Origin: Eriocheir sinensis
Lineage: Eukaryota > Arthropoda > Malacostraca > Decapoda > Varunidae
Reading direction: 5' to 3'
Assembly: GCF_024679095.1 (NCBI RefSeq)
Contig: NW_026111745.1
Span: forward strand, 117,501-181,500
Length of the DNA stretch: 64,000 bases
Shown: positions 11,086 to 24,700 of the stretch, piece by piece
Layout of the letters: each line of letters starts with the position of its first letter
Position numbering within the stretch: position 1 is the first letter of the stretch
Translations under genes and position numbers: made by a program
Notes under the pieces: generated by a model
What the model saw: only the letters and a program-made list of their open reading frames with translations
Database searches by the model: none
Told to the model about the DNA's origin: nothing

Positions 11086-11587
11086 CAGTGTTACCAGATC
11101 ACATGTGCTGAAATATGCTAGACTCGGTGTAAAATTATGCTAGATTAGGTAAAATTGTGCTAAAGGAGAGAAAAAATTATGGGACCCAATGAATCAGTCT
11201 CAGACAATGGACATTGCATTGGCGGGGTGGTAGATGTCGATACGTATGTACGAACACACACTTGAGGCTCCTGAGGGGAGTCAGTAGCAGGGTTCCTACA
11301 CATGTGACCTAAAAAACGGACACACTCTTCCTGAAAAAAGCACATCAAATCATTTCCTATTGCTTATTGTTTACTTTGAGATTATTTCTCATATTTGTGT
11401 TGGACTTTTACTCAATTTTCAGTTAATTTTCACCTCTTTAGTCAATTGTGCTACAATTATGCCAAACGCCTCAGAATTGTGCTAGAATTATGCTAAATTG
11501 AGGGGTATGCTAGAAATTTTGCTTGACATTCAAAATTTGCTCAGATTATGCTGAAAGCAGAATGTTATGCTAGATCTGGTAACACTG
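11086..11587. mobile_element. Nested hAT-type MITE, 502 bp
   Basis: Terminal inverted repeats of 15 bp (CAGTGTTACCAGATC at 11086-11100 and its reverse complement at 11573-11587) are flanked by a perfect 8-bp duplication TTCACCGG (11078-11085 and 11588-11595). The interior is AT-rich with repeated ATGCTAGA-like motifs and no transposase, so it must be moved in trans by some hAT enzyme. It inserted into the 5' region of the larger hAT. Confidence 0.9.
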
Positions 11588-11648
11588 TTCACCGGCCCTA
11601 CAGGCTGGCCACTGGCCCACTGCCGTACAAGAACTGAACGTGTCTACG

Positions 11649-11654
<6 letters not shown>

Positions 11655-11733
<79 letters not shown>
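11655..11733 (+). repeat. (CT)n microsatellite
   Basis: About 39 uninterrupted CT units. The Ser-Leu open frame here is an artefact. Confidence 0.98.
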
Positions 11734-11738
<5 letters not shown>

Positions 11739-11814
11739 ATTTTCAATTAGAGACAGTACTTCGTCTTTAAGGAATAAGGACTATTATATATTACAATCTA
11801 GTATTGTTTTACTT

Positions 11815-12002
<188 letters not shown>

Positions 12003-12148
12003 CCCTTCTTTATTCCAGTATTTAATTATTACAACTTTTTTCTGTTCATATGTTAACTCTCAGTAATTTTTCCCTATGAAAACCAGCCCACAGACTGGGC
12101 AGCCAATCTGGAAAAGTCCAGAGTCTCCAGATGGCCAGTCCGCCCCTG

Positions 12149-12167
12149 ATTCGCGTGTTTCAGGTCA
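12149..12167 (-). mobile_element. Short remnant of the split LINE plus right hAT duplication
   Basis: 12149-12156 is the second ATTCGCGT copy. The remaining bases continue the LINE frame (DLKHA) seen left of the hAT, and end at about 12167 where Ty3 RNase H coding begins. Confidence 0.8.
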
Positions 12168-14464
12168 CCGGATGTCTGTCGTGAACTGAGAGATCAAGTC
12201 GATGTGGCGCAGCTGCCTGGGAGAGTAGGTGGACTTGTTGTTGATGAAGGTTGTGGCAAGAGGCTTGTGGTCGGTGTATATGTGAAATTCCCGACCTTCG
12301 ACGAAGTATCTGAAGCGCTTGACAGCCTTGTAGATGGCGAGAAGTTCTCTGTCGAAGGCGCTGTACTTCTTCTCGGCGTTGTTGAGTTTCTGTGAGAAGA
12401 ATGCAATGGGTCTCCAGGCTCCGTTTACGTGCTGCTGCAAGACTCCACCAACGCCGGTGTCTGAGGCATCCGTGGAGATTGAAGTAGTGGCGTCTGGAGT
12501 AGGGAAGCTGAGTGTGGTAACAGCCTTCAGTGCCTCCTTGGCTTTGAGAAAGGCGTCGTCAGCTTCGAGAGTCCAGGCGAGTGTGACGGACTGGCCTCTC
12601 TTGCAGGGCTTGATCATGGAGTAGAGTGGCTGAAAGATGAGCGCGCAGTGTGGAATGAAGTGGTTGTAGTGATGATCATCCCGAGGAACTGCTTGAGCTG
12701 GCGCTGAGTTGTCGGCTTCGGGAACTGTTGAATGGCGTCGCAGCGGGAAGAGATGGGAGTGATGCCTGAAGGAGAGAATGATTGGCCGAGGAAGTCGACG
12801 GAGGTAACACCAAACTCTGACTTCTCAACGCTTATCTGGATGCCGTAGTCCTGGAGACGGGTGAAAACTTGCTCTAGATGTTGGCGGTGTGTGTCGGCGT
12901 CAGGACTGGCGATGAGGACGTCGTCGATGTAGGCGAAGCAGAATGTCAGTCCTCGCACCACTTCGTCCATAAACCTCTGGAAGGTTTGGGCAGAGTTCTT
13001 GAGTCCAAAGGGCATCCGTACGTACTCGTACAAGCCGAAAGGTGTAACGATGGCTGTCTTCGGGATGTCTGCTGGGTTGACTGGGATCTGGTGGAAGGCT
13101 TTTATGAGGTCGATCCTGGAGTAGATAGTGGAGCCAGCAAGCTGTGAGGAGAACTCCTGAATATTCGGCACCGGATAGCGATCCATGACGGTGCGCGAGT
13201 TGAGGGCTCTGTAGTCGCCGCATGGTCGTATGTCACCGTTCTTCTTGGGCACGACGTGGAGGGCAGACGACCAGTTGCTTGAGCTGGGGCGGATAACACC
13301 TTGGCGCATCAGCGACTCGAATTCGGCCTTGGCTTGTTGGTAGCGTTTTGGAGCTAAGCGGCGAGCCTTGGCGTATGTTGGTGGTCCGGTCGTCTCGATG
13401 TGGTGCGTGACGTGGTGCTTCACAGGCTTGTTGGCTGTGTGTGGCTGCGTCAGCGTCGGGAAGGACTTGAGGAGAGACGCGAACCGGTTGCCTGCGCTGA
13501 TGGTGGAGATGTGGGTGCTTTCGTTTGCTGCTGCTCTCGTTCTGGTGGAGACGGATGTTAAAGGATCCAGGAGCTTGCGACTTTTGAGGTCGATCAGGAG
13601 ATTGTAGTGTGTCAGGAAATCGGCGCCCAGGATTGGTTGCGAAACTGTTGCCACGTAGAAGGTCCACTCGAACGACCGGCGAAGGTTGAGGTTGAGCTGG
13701 AGCGTCTGTTTCTTGAAGACAGGGATCCCCGTGCCGTTAGCTGCGTAGAGGCGAGCGATGGTTGGTAAGGACCTCTGGCTTGGTGTGGCGGGGAGGACGC
13801 TGACTTCGGCTCCAGTGTCGATGAGGAAGTTGGTGCGGGAGAGTGGGTCAAAGATGTGGGACAGCTTCGAGGTGTGTTGGCGGACGCTGTGCGCAGTCAG
13901 GGCCTGCCGGGGCTGTTGCGAGGAATTATGGAGGCTGCATGGGGACGTACACTTCCTGGCATCCTTCCCGAACCTCCTGTGGTAGTAGCAGACGCCGGGG
14001 CTGTGTGAGGGGCTACTACTGGAGGTGGAGTGGCGGCGGGGTGACGAGGCGTGGTGTTGTGACGAGGCGTGGTGTTGTGACGAGGGGTGGTGTTGTGGTG
14101 ACGAGGAGTGGTGTTATGGTGACGAGGAGTGGCGGTGTGGTGACGAGGAGTGGCTGTGCGGTGGCGAGGAGTGGCTGTGTGGTGACGAGGACTGGCGTCG
14201 TTGGCTCCTGATGTCCTCCCTGAGCGTACTGACCTCTGTTCGTAGTTTGGCGATAAGAGCCGTGAGCTGGTGGGTCAGACTGTCGCTGGTGACGGTGGGG
14301 GCATGGAGGCTGGCCACGTCCTGCGCAGCGTCGTCGTTGGACACCTTGGGGGGGCACGTTAGGGCTGGGTCGGTGTCGGACGTGGAGGCCGTGACCGCGT
14401 GTAGAGGCGCTGGCAGTGTAGCCAGGGGCCGCGGCGGCTGGAGTCCGAGAGTCGCGTCAGGCAT
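12168..14464 (-). pseudogene. Ty3 gag-pol, one stop and one frameshift, truncated
   Basis: The first Met of the frame is at 14464. A gag-like N-terminal region with Ser/Pro/His repeats leads into a Cys/His motif ([14 protein letters not shown], about 13990), then a protease ([10 protein letters not shown], about 13820), RT ([28 protein letters not shown]) and RNase H (STDASDTGVGG; YTDHKPL). Gag and pol share one frame. It is interrupted by an in-frame TAA at 14114-14116 inside the CAA-CAC-CAC repeat, and by a frame change near 12670-12690 just after FLGM. The frame stops at the LINE junction at about 12167. These elements copy themselves via RNA and integrate; this copy cannot. Confidence 0.85.
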
Positions 14465-15277
14465 CCCGGAGGTGTAACGGAGCACAGCACTAAGCGGTAA
14501 CTACGTCGGGGAAGCACTGACTACCAACGGGGAGCACTGCCGGGAGGGGTGTCACTAACACGTTCACTCGCTCAGGCGGTTAAGCCGCGGGCGTCACTAC
14601 ACTGGTGCTGGCTTGTCATGCCAGGGCGTCACTGAACAAGCACACACTGCACTGTCTTCAGCGTCACTGCACATTCCACAGGTCAAGAGGGGGCGCTGGC
14701 GGTTGCCAGAGGCCACGGCGGCAGGAGGGCCGCTGCAGGAACAGCAGTGGTGAAGGCGATGCCGCGGAGGTAGGAAGTCGATGGCAAGGAAACTGGGGAT
14801 CACAGCGGCAGGAGGCTGGTGGGGCGGCGAGTGACTGGTGTGCCGGGCTGGCGAAGAAAGGAGGCAGCCGTGGGTGCGAGGCGGCGGTCGGACTGGCTGA
14901 AGCCTGAGGAGTCACTCGTAGAAGCGGGCGGGGCGAGGGTGAGACAGCATAGGGCGGCGTTGGAATGGCTGGCTGGGCTGGGCAGGGAGTGGCGAGGTAC
15001 CACGGCGAGTAGGGCGACACCTGCGTGGAAGGGGGCTGGGCTGCTGGCGAGTCTTCGGATGGGCCGAGGCGAGGTGGCGCGGGCACGAACTTGCCGGCGG
15101 CGGGAGTGCCTCGGAGCACGTTGGAGAGGCCGGAGGCGGAGCGCGACCTGCTGCGGGCCGGTGGATCCTCCGGGGGCGGTAGCTTGGGCCGCGACGGAAC
15201 GGACGAAGCATGGCCAGCAGCGACAGCAGCAAATACACGAGGTGTACCTCGTAACTCAGGTCCGGAGGTCACCAATT
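14465..15277 (-). other. Ty3 5' leader, GC-rich, no gene seen
   Basis: Between the LTR and the gag start. Several overlapping open frames on both strands reflect GC richness; none has a recognisable domain. A primer-binding-site-like TTGGTGACC lies at about 15269-15277, next to the LTR. Confidence 0.55.
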
Positions 15278-15753
15278 GTAGCGGTAGCCTAGACCGCTAC
15301 GTGAAAGCCAAGCATTGCTGCTTGTGTGCTTTCGGCCGCCGAACGAGGCTGTTAGCTTCGCCGTTGTAAGTCCGCTAGGGCAAGCCTTTGTTGGTTGATA
15401 GAAACTACCATTAACCGGTGGTGACTCCATTGACGAAGAAGTTTATTTGTAGGTACATAAATGTTTTTCCAGATTGTGAAAATTGTTTACAAAAGTTCAT
15501 ATGCAAAAATCTTTACAATGTTGATGGTTTGGAGAAGCTGTGCATGTAAGCGGCTTTACTATAATATTATTGATGATAACGTAAAGGTGTTATGATGTAG
15601 CGACCACAATGTGATATATGTGAAGAACGATATGTCAGTGTGTTGTGAGAGTGAAAGAAGAGAAGAGGACTAGGTGAGTTACAAGGCAGACTGAAGAAAT
15701 TAAGGTGGATGAAACGAGAAGGAAAATGGAGTGTGTGTTGGGTCACTACAACA
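15278..15753 (-). repeat. 5' LTR of the Ty3 element
   Basis: On the minus strand it starts TGTAGTGACC and ends CGCTACA, the TG...CA pattern of LTRs. One end abuts satellite DNA and the other the leader. There is no second copy in the window, so the boundaries rest on the terminal pattern and on the satellite junction. Confidence 0.7.
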
Positions 15754-18700
15754 AAACGACCCATTATTAAGTGCGAGCGAACTACCCCCGCTGATTACCC
15801 GCTTGCCTTGTTCAGCGCTCACGAGGCAGAACGAGCCATCAGGTGCTGGCGCGGAACCCCCCCCCAGCCACACGATTCATGACTGAGGGCCTCGTCCAGC
15901 ACTGAAGACACACACCAAATTGTATGTCGTATGAAGGGCCAGTGTCTCCTTGACTTGTCCGTTACTCCAGCCGTTTACCCGTTTCTCGAGCAGTCGGTGA
16001 CTGCCTCGGCCAGCGCTCAGGAGGCAAAACGAGCCAATAAGGGCGAGCGACCTACGCCCCTCCGATTACCCGCTGGCCTCGGCCAGCGCTAGCGAGGCCT
16101 GAATCCGTTACTAACGCCGTTTACCCGTCAGTGACTGCCTCGGCCAGTGCTCAAGAGTTAAGGGCGAGCGACCTACCCCCGCCGATTTCCCGCTGGCATC
16201 GGCCAGCGCTCGCGAGGCCTGAGTCCGTTACTCCCGTCGTTTAGCCGTCAGTGACTGCCTCGGCCAGCGCACAAGAGGTAAAGCAAACCATTAAGGGCGA
16301 GCCACCTACCCCCGCCGATTACCCGCTGGCCTCGACCAGCGCTCGCGAGGCCTCAGTCCGTTACTCCCGCCGTTTACCCGTCAGTTACTGCCTCGGCCAG
16401 CGCTCAAGAGGCAAAGCGAACCATTAAGGGCGAGCGACCTACCCCCGCCGATTACCCGTTGGCCTCGGCCAGCGCTTGCGAGGCCTGAGTCCGTTACTCC
16501 CGCCGTTTACCCGTCAGTTACTGCCTCGGCCAGAGCTCAAAAGGCAAAGCGAACCATTATTAAGGGAGAGCGATCTACCTCCGCCGATTACCCGCTTGCC
16601 TCTTCCAGCACTCACGAGGCAAAACGAGCCATTAAGTGCGAGCGAGCTATCCCCGCTGATTACTCGCTTGCCTCGTCCAGCACTAAAGAGGCAAAACGAG
16701 CCATCAGGTGCTGGCGCGCAACCCCCCCCCTCCCCCACCCCCACCCCCCGATTACCCGCCATACGATTCATGACTGAGGGCCTCGTCCAGCGCTCAAGAC
16801 GCAAAGGCCTCGGCCAGCGCTCAGGAGGCAAAGCGACCATTAAAGGCGAGCGACCTATCCCCGCCAATTACCCACTGGTCTCTGGCAGCGCTCGCGAGGC
16901 CTGAGTCCGATACTTCCGCTGTTTACCCGTCAGTTCCTGCCTCGGCCAGCGCTCGCGAGGCCTGAGTCTGATACTTCCGCTGTTTACCCGTCAGCTCCTG
17001 CCTCGGCCAGCGCTCAAGACGCAAAGGGAACCATCATTATATTAAGGGAGAGCGACCTACCTCCGCCGATTACCCGCTTCCCTCGTCCAGCACTCACGAG
17101 GCAAAACGAACAATTATTAAGTGCGAGCGAGCTACCTCCGCTGATTACCCGCTTGCCTCGTCCAGCGCTCACGAGGGAAAACTAGCCGCTCGCGAGGCCT
17201 GAGTCCGTTACTCCCGCCGTTTACCCGTCAGTGACTGCCTCGGCCAGCGCTCAAGAGGCAAAGCGAACCATTAAGGGCGAGGGACCTACCCCCGCTGATT
17301 ACCCGCTGGCCTCGACCAGCGCTCGCGAGGCCTGAGTCCGTTACTCCCGCCGTTTAACCGTCAGTGACTGCCTCGGCCAGCGCACAAGAGGTAAAGCAAA
17401 CCATTAAGGGCGAGCGACCCACCCCCGCCGATTACCCGCTGGCCTCGACCAGCGCTCGCGAGGCCTGAGTCCGTTACTCCCGCCGTTTACCGTCAGTTAC
17501 TGCCTCGGCCAGCGCTCAAGAGGCAAAGCGAACCATTAAGGGCGAGCGACCTACCCCCGCCGATTACCCAGCGCTCGCGAGGTCTGAATCCGTTACTCAC
17601 GCCGTTTACCCGTCAGTGACTGCCTCGGCAAGCGCTCAAGAGGCGAAGCGAAACATTATTAAGAGAGATCAACCTACATCCGCCGATTACCCGCTTACCT
17701 TGTCCAGCACTCACGAGGCAAAACGAACCATTATTAAGTGCGAGCGAGCTGCCCCCGCTAATTACCCGCTTCCATCGTCCAGCGCTCACAAGGCAAAACG
17801 AGCCATCAGGTGCTGCCGCGTAACCTCCACCCCCGTTTACCCGCCACACGATTCATGACTGAGGGCCTCGTCCAGCGCTCAAGACACAAAGTTTACCCGC
17901 CACACACCAAATTGTATGTTTACCCGTCACTCAAGCAGTCGGTGACTGCCTCGGCGAGCGCTCAGGAGGCAAAGCGAACCATTAAGGGCGAGCGACCTAT
18001 CCCCGCCAATTACCTACTGGTCTCGGCCAGCGCTCGCGAGGCTTGAGTCCGATACTTCCGCTGTTTACCCGTCAGTTCCCGCCTCGGCCAGCGCTCGCGA
18101 GGCCTGAGTCCGATACTTCCGCTGTTTACCCGTCAGTCCCTACCTCGGCCAGCGCTCAAGAGGCAAAGGGAACCATCATTATTAAGGGAGAGCGACCTAC
18201 CTCCGCCGATTACCCGTCCCCCAGCCACACGATTCAAGACAGGGCCTCGTTCAGCGCTGAAGACACACACCAAATTGTATGTCGTATGAAGGGCCAGTGT
18301 CTCCTTGACTTGTCCGTTACTCCAGCCGTTTACCCGTTTCTCGAGCAGTCGGTGACTGCCTCGGCCAGCGCTCAGGAGGCAAAGCGAGCCATTAAGGGCG
18401 AGCAACCTACGCCCCTCCGATTGCCCGCTGGCCTCGGCCAGCGCTCGCGAGGCCTGAATCCGTTACTCACGCCGTTTACCCGTCAGTTACTGCCTCGGCC
18501 AGCGCTCAAAAGGCAAAGCGAGCCATCAGGTGCTTGCGAGCAACCCCCCCCCCCCCACCCCACCCCCCCAACCCCCAATTACCCGCCATACGATTCATGA
18601 CTGAGGGCCTCGTCCAGCGCTCAAGACGCAAAAGGAACCATTAAGAGCGAGCGACCTACACCCGCCGATTACCCAGCGCTCGCGAGGCCTGAATCCGTTA

Positions 18701-21700
18701 CTCACGCAGTTTACCCGTCAGTGACTGCCTCGGCAAGCGCTCAAGAGGCAAAACGAACCATTAAGTGCGAGCCAGCTACCCCCGCTGATTACTCGCTTGC
18801 TTCGTCCAGCACTCACGAGGCAAAACGAGCCATCAGGTGCTTGCGAGCAACCCCCCACCCCCCCCCACCCCCCCAACCCCCAATTACCCGCCATACGATT
18901 CATGACTGAGGGCCTCGTCCAGCGCTCAAGACGCAAAAGGAACCATTAAGAGCGAGCGACCTACCCCCGCCGATTACCCAGCGCTCGCGAGGCCTGAATC
19001 CGTTACTCACGCAGTTTACCCGTCAGTGACTGCCTCGGCAAGCGCTCAAGAGGCAAAGGGAACCATTAAGGGCGAGCGACCTACCCCCGCCGATTACCCG
19101 CTGGCATCGGCCAGCGCTCGCGAGGCCTGAGTCCGTTACTCCCGCCGTTTACCCGTCAGTGACTGCCTCGGCCAGCGCTCAAGAGGCAAAGCGAACCATT
19201 AAGGGCGAGGGACCTACCCCCGCTGATTACCCGTTGGCCTCGACCAGCGCTTGCGAGGCCTGAGTCCGTTACTCCCGCCGTTTAACCGTCAGTGACTGCC
19301 TCGGCCAGCGCACAAGAGGTAAAGCAAACCATTAAGGGCGAGCGACCCACCCCCGCCGATTACCCGCTGGCCTCGACCAGCGCTCGCGAGGCCTGAGTCC
19401 GTTACTCCCGCCGTTTACCGTCAGTTACTGCCTCGGCCAGCGCTCAAGAGGCAAAGCGAACCATTAAGGGCGAGCGACCTACCCCCGCCGATTACCCAGC
19501 GCTCGCGAGGTCTGAATCCGTTACTCACGCCGTTTACCCGTCAGTGACTGCCTCGGCAAGCGCTCAAGAGGCGAAGCGAAACATTATTAAGAGAGATCAA
19601 CCTACATCCGCCGATTACCCGCTTACCTTGTCCAGCACTCACGAGGCAAAACGAACCATTATTAAGTGCGAGCGAGCTGCCCCCGCTAATTACCCGCTTC
19701 CATCGTCCAGCGCTCACAAGGCAAAACGAGCCATCAGGTGCTGCCGCGTAACCTCCACCCCCGTTTACCCGCCACACGATTCATGACTGAAGGCCTCGTC
19801 CAGCGCTCAAGACACAAAGTTTACCCGCCACACACCAAATTGTATGTTTACCCGTCACTCAAGCAGTCGGTGACTGCCTCGGCGAGCGCTCAGGAGGCAA
19901 AGCGAACCATTAAGGGCGAGCGACCTATCCCCGCCAATTACCTACTGGTCTCGGCCAGCGCTCGCGAGGCTTGAGTCCGATACTTCCGCTGTTTACCCGT
20001 CAGTTCCCGCCTCGGCCAGCGCTTGCGAGGCCTGAGTCCGATACTTCCGCTGTTTACCCGTCAGTCCCTACCTCGGCCAGCGCTCAAGAGGCAAAGGGAA
20101 CCATCATTATTAAGGGAGAGCGACCTACCTCCGCCGATTACCCGTCCCCCAGCCACACGATTCAAGACAGGGCCTCGTTCAGCGCTGAAGACACACACCA
20201 AATTGTATGTCGTATGAAGGGCCAGTGTCTCCTTGACTTGTCCGTTACTCCAGCCGTTTACCCGTTTCTCGAGCAGTCGGTGACTGCCTCGGCCAGCGCT
20301 CAGGAGGCAAAGCGAGCCATTAAGGGCGAGCAACCTACGCCCCTCCGATTGCCCGCTGGCCTCGGCCAGCGCTCGCGAGGCCTGAATCCGTTACTCACGC
20401 CGTTTACCCGTCAGTTACTGCCTCGGCCAGCGCTCAAAAGGCAAAGCGAGCCATCAGGTGCTTGCGAGCAACCCCCCACCCCCACCCCCCCACCCCCCAA
20501 TTCCCCGCCATACGATTCATGACTGAGGGCCTCGTCCAGCGCTCAAGACGCAAAAGGAACCATTAAGAGCGAGCGACCTACACCCGCCGATTACCCAGCG
20601 CTCGCGAGGCCTGAATCCGTTACTCACGCAGTTTACCCGTCAGTGACTGCCTCGGCAAGCGCTCAAGAGGCAAAACGAACCATTAAGTGCGAGCCAGCTA
20701 CCCCCGCTGATTACTCGCTTGCTTCGTCCAGCACTCACGAGGCAAAACGAGCCATCAGGTGCTTGCGAGCAACCCCCCACCCCCCCCCACCCCCCCAACC
20801 CCCAATTACCCGCCATACGATTCATGACTGAGGGCCTCGTCCAGCGCTCAAGACGCAAAAGGAACCATTAAGAGCGAGCGACCTACCCCCGCCGATTACC
20901 CAGCGCTCGCGAGGCCTGAGTCCGTTACTCACGCTGTTTACCCGTCAGTGACTGCCTCGGCAAGCGCTCAAGAGGCAAAGGGAACCATTAAGGGCGAGCG
21001 ACCTACCCCCGCCGATTACCCGCTGGCATCGGCCAGCGCTCGCGAGGCCTGAGTCCGTTACTCCCGCCGTTTACCCGTCAGTGACTGCCTCGGCCAGCGC
21101 ACAAGAGATAAAGCAAACCATTAAGGGCGAGCGATCTAACCCAGCCGATTACCCGCTGGCCTTGACCAGCGCTCGCGAGGCCTGAGACCGTTACTCCCGC
21201 CGTTTACCCATCAGTTACTGCCTCGGCCAGCGCTCAAGAGGCAAAGCGAACCATTAAGGTGCTATCGGGTGCTGGCGCGTTACCACCCCCCCTCCACCCC
21301 ACCGTTTACCCGCCACACGATTCATGATTGAGGCCCTCGTCCAGTGCTCAAAACGCAAAGTTTACCCGCCACACACCAAATTATATGACGTATGAAGGGC
21401 CATAGTCTCCTTCACTTGTCCGTTACTCCAGCCGTTTACCCGTCTGTTGAGCAGTCGGTGACTGCCTCGGCCAGCACTCAAGAGGCAAAGCGAGCGTCCT
21501 ACTCCCGCCGATTTCCCGCTGGCCTCGGCCAGCGCTCGCGAGGCCTAAATCCATTACTCACGCCGTTTACCCGTCAGTGACTGCATCGGCCAGCGCTAAA
21601 GAGACACAGCAAACCATTAAGGGCGAGCGACCTTCCCCCGCCGATTACCCGCTTGCCTCGTCCAGCGCTCGCAAGGCAAAACGAGCCATCAGGTGCTGCA

Positions 21701-24700
21701 GCGTACCCCCCCCCCCCATTTACCCGCCACACGATTCATGACTGAGGGCCTCGTCCGGCCCTCAAGACGCAAAGTTTACCCGCCACACACCAAATTATAT
21801 GTCGTATGAAGGGCCAATGTCTCCTTGACTTGTCCGTTACTCCAGTCGTTTACCCGTCACTCAAGCAGTCGGTGACTGCCTCGGCCAGCGCTCAGAAAGC
21901 AAAGTGAACCATTAAGGGCGAGCGACCTACCCCCGCCAATTACCCGCTGGCGGAGACCAGCTGGCCTCGGCCAGCGCTCGCGAGGCATGAGTCCGTTACT
22001 CCTGCCGTTTACCCGTCAGTGACTGCCTCGGTCAGCGCTCAAGAGGTAAAGCGAACCATTAAGAGCGAGCGACTTACCCCCGCCGATTCCAGCGCTCGCG
22101 AGGCCTGAGTCCGTTAATCCCGCCGTTTACCCGTCAGTAGCTGCCTCGGCCAGCGCTCAAGAGGCAAAGCGAACCATTAAGGGCGAGCGACCTACCCCCG
22201 CCGATTACCCGCTGGCCTCGGCGAGCGCTCACAAGGCCTGAATCCGTTACACACGCCGTTTACCCGTCAATGACTGTTTCGGCCAGCGCTCAAGAGGCAA
22301 AGCGAACCATTAAAGACGAGCAACCTACCCCCGCCGATTACCCGCTGGCCTCGGCCAGCGCTCGCGAGGCCTGAATCCGTTACTCCCGCCGTTTACCCGT
22401 CAGTGACTGCCTCGGCCAGCGCTCAAGAGGCAAAGCGAACGATTAAGGGCGAGCAACCTACCCCCGCCGATTACCCGCTGGCCTCGGCCAGCGCTCGCGA
22501 CGCCTGGGTCCGTTACTCCCGCCGTTTACCCGTCAGTGAATGCCTCGGCCAGCGATCAAGAGGCAAAGCGAACCATTAAGGGCGAGCGACCTACCCCCGC
22601 CGATTACCCGCTCACCTCGGCCAGAGCTCGCGAGGCCTGAATCCGTTACTCCCGCCGTTTACCCGTCAGTGACTGCCTCGGCCAGCGCACAAGAGACAAA
22701 GCGACCCATTAAGGGCGAGCGACCTATCCCCGCCGATTACTCGCTGGCCTCGGCCAGTGCTCGCGATGCCTGAGTCCGTTACTCCTGCCGTTTACCCGTC
22801 AGTGACTGCCTCGGCCAGCGCTCAAGAGGCAAAGCGAACCATTAAGGGCGAGGGACCTACCCCCGCCGATTCCCCGCTGGCCTCGGCCAGCGCTCTCGAG
22901 GCCTGAGTCCGTTACTCCCGCCGTTTACCCGTCAGTTACTGTCTCGGGAATCGCTCAAGAGGCGAAGCGAAACAATCTTAAGAGAGATCAACCTACATCC
23001 GCCGATTACCCGCTTACCTTGTCCAGCACTCACGAGGCAAAACGAACCATTATTAAGTGCCAGCGAGCTACCCTCGCTAATTAACCGCTTCCATCGTCCA
23101 GCGCTCACAAGGCAAAACGAGCCATCAGGTCCTGGCGCGTAACCCCACCCCCCTCTCCCCCCCCGTTTACCGCCACACGATTCATGACTGAGGGCCTCGT
23201 CCAGCGTTCAAGACGCAAAGTTTACCCGCGACACACCAAATTGTATGTCGTATGAAGGGCCAGTGTCTCCATGACTTGTCCGTTACTCCACCCGTTTACC
23301 CGTCACTCAAGCAGTCGGTGACTGCCTCGGCCAGCGCTCAGGAGGCAAAGCGAACCATTAAGGGCGAGCGACCTATCCCCGCCAATTACCTACTGGTCTC
23401 GGCCAGCGCTCGCGAGGCCTGAGTCCGATACTTCCGCTGTTTACCCGTCAGTTCCTGCCTCGGCCAGCGCTCGCGAGGCCTGAGTCCGATACTTCCGCTG
23501 TTTACCCGTCAGTTCCTGCCTCGGCCAGCGCTCAAGAGGCAAAGGGAACCATCATTATTAAGGGAGAGCGACCTACCTCCGCCGATTACACGTCCCCCAC
23601 CCACACGATTCATGACTGAGGGCCTCGTCCAGCGCTGAAGACACACACCAAATTGTATGTCGTATGAAGGGCCAGTGTCTCCTTGACTTGTCCGTTACTC
23701 CAGCCGTTTACCCGTTTCTCGAGCAGTCGGTGACTGCCTCGGCCAGCGCTCAGGAGGCAAAGCGAGCCATTAAGGGCGAGCGACCTACGCTCCCCCGATT
23801 ACCCGCTGGTCTCGGCCAGCGCTCGCGAGGCCTGAATCCGTTACTCACGCCGTTTACCCGTCAGTGACTGCCTCGGCCAGTGCTCAAGAGGCAAAGGGAA
23901 CCATTAAGGGCGAGCGACCTACCCCCGCCGATTTCCCGCTGGCATCGTCCAGCGCTAGTGAAGCCTGAGTCCGTTACTCCCGCCGTTTAACCGTCAGTGA
24001 CTGCCTCGGCCAGCGCACAAGAGGTAAATCAAACCATTAAAGGCGAGCGACCTACCCCCGCCGATTACCCGCTGGCCTCGACCAGCGCTCGCGAGGCCTG
24101 AGTCCGTTACTCCCGCCGTTTATCCGTCAGTTGCTGTCTCGGCCAGCGCTCAAGAGGCAAAGCGAACCATTAAGAGCGAGCGACCTACCCCCGCCTATTA
24201 CCCGTTGGCCTCGGCCAGCGCTTGCGAGGCCTGAGTCCGTTACTCCCGCCGTTTACCCGTCAGTGACTGCCTCGGCCAGCGCTCAAGAGGCAAAGCGAAC
24301 GATTAAGGGGGAGCAACCTACCGCCGAGCGCTCGCGACGCCTGGGTCCGTTACTCCCGCCGTTTACCCGTCAGTGAATGACTGAGGGCCTCGTCCAGCGC
24401 TCAAGACGCAAAAGGAACCATTAAGGGCGAGCGACCTACCCCCGTCGATTACCCAGCGCTCGCGAGGCCTGAATCCGTTACTCACGCCGTTTACCCGTCA
24501 GTGACTGCCTCGGCCAGCGCTCAAGAGGCAAAGGGAACCATTAAGGGCTAGCGACCTACCCCCGCCGATTACCCGCTGGCATCGGCCAACGCTCGCGAGG
24601 CCTGAGTCCGTTACTCCCGCCGTTTACCCGTCAGTGACTGCCTCGGCCAGCGCTCAAGAGGCAAAGCGAACGATTAAGGGGGAGCAACCTACCGCCGAGC

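Larger units (their letters stand above)
12168..15753 (-). mobile_element. Ty3-type LTR retrotransposon, 3' half missing
   Basis: Oriented on the minus strand with a 5' LTR at 15278-15753, a primer-binding-like TTGGTGACC next to the LTR, a GC-rich leader (14465-15277), and a gag-pol frame that ends within RNase H at 12168. Integrase, 3' untranslated region and 3' LTR are absent because the truncated LINE and 28S fragment adjoin instead. The 5' LTR abuts satellite DNA at 15754, so it inserted into the satellite. Confidence 0.85.

Noticed and set aside
15754..21054. CRISPR array
   Set aside because: Repeats are contiguous, diverged monomers without unique spacers, and the DNA is eukaryotic.
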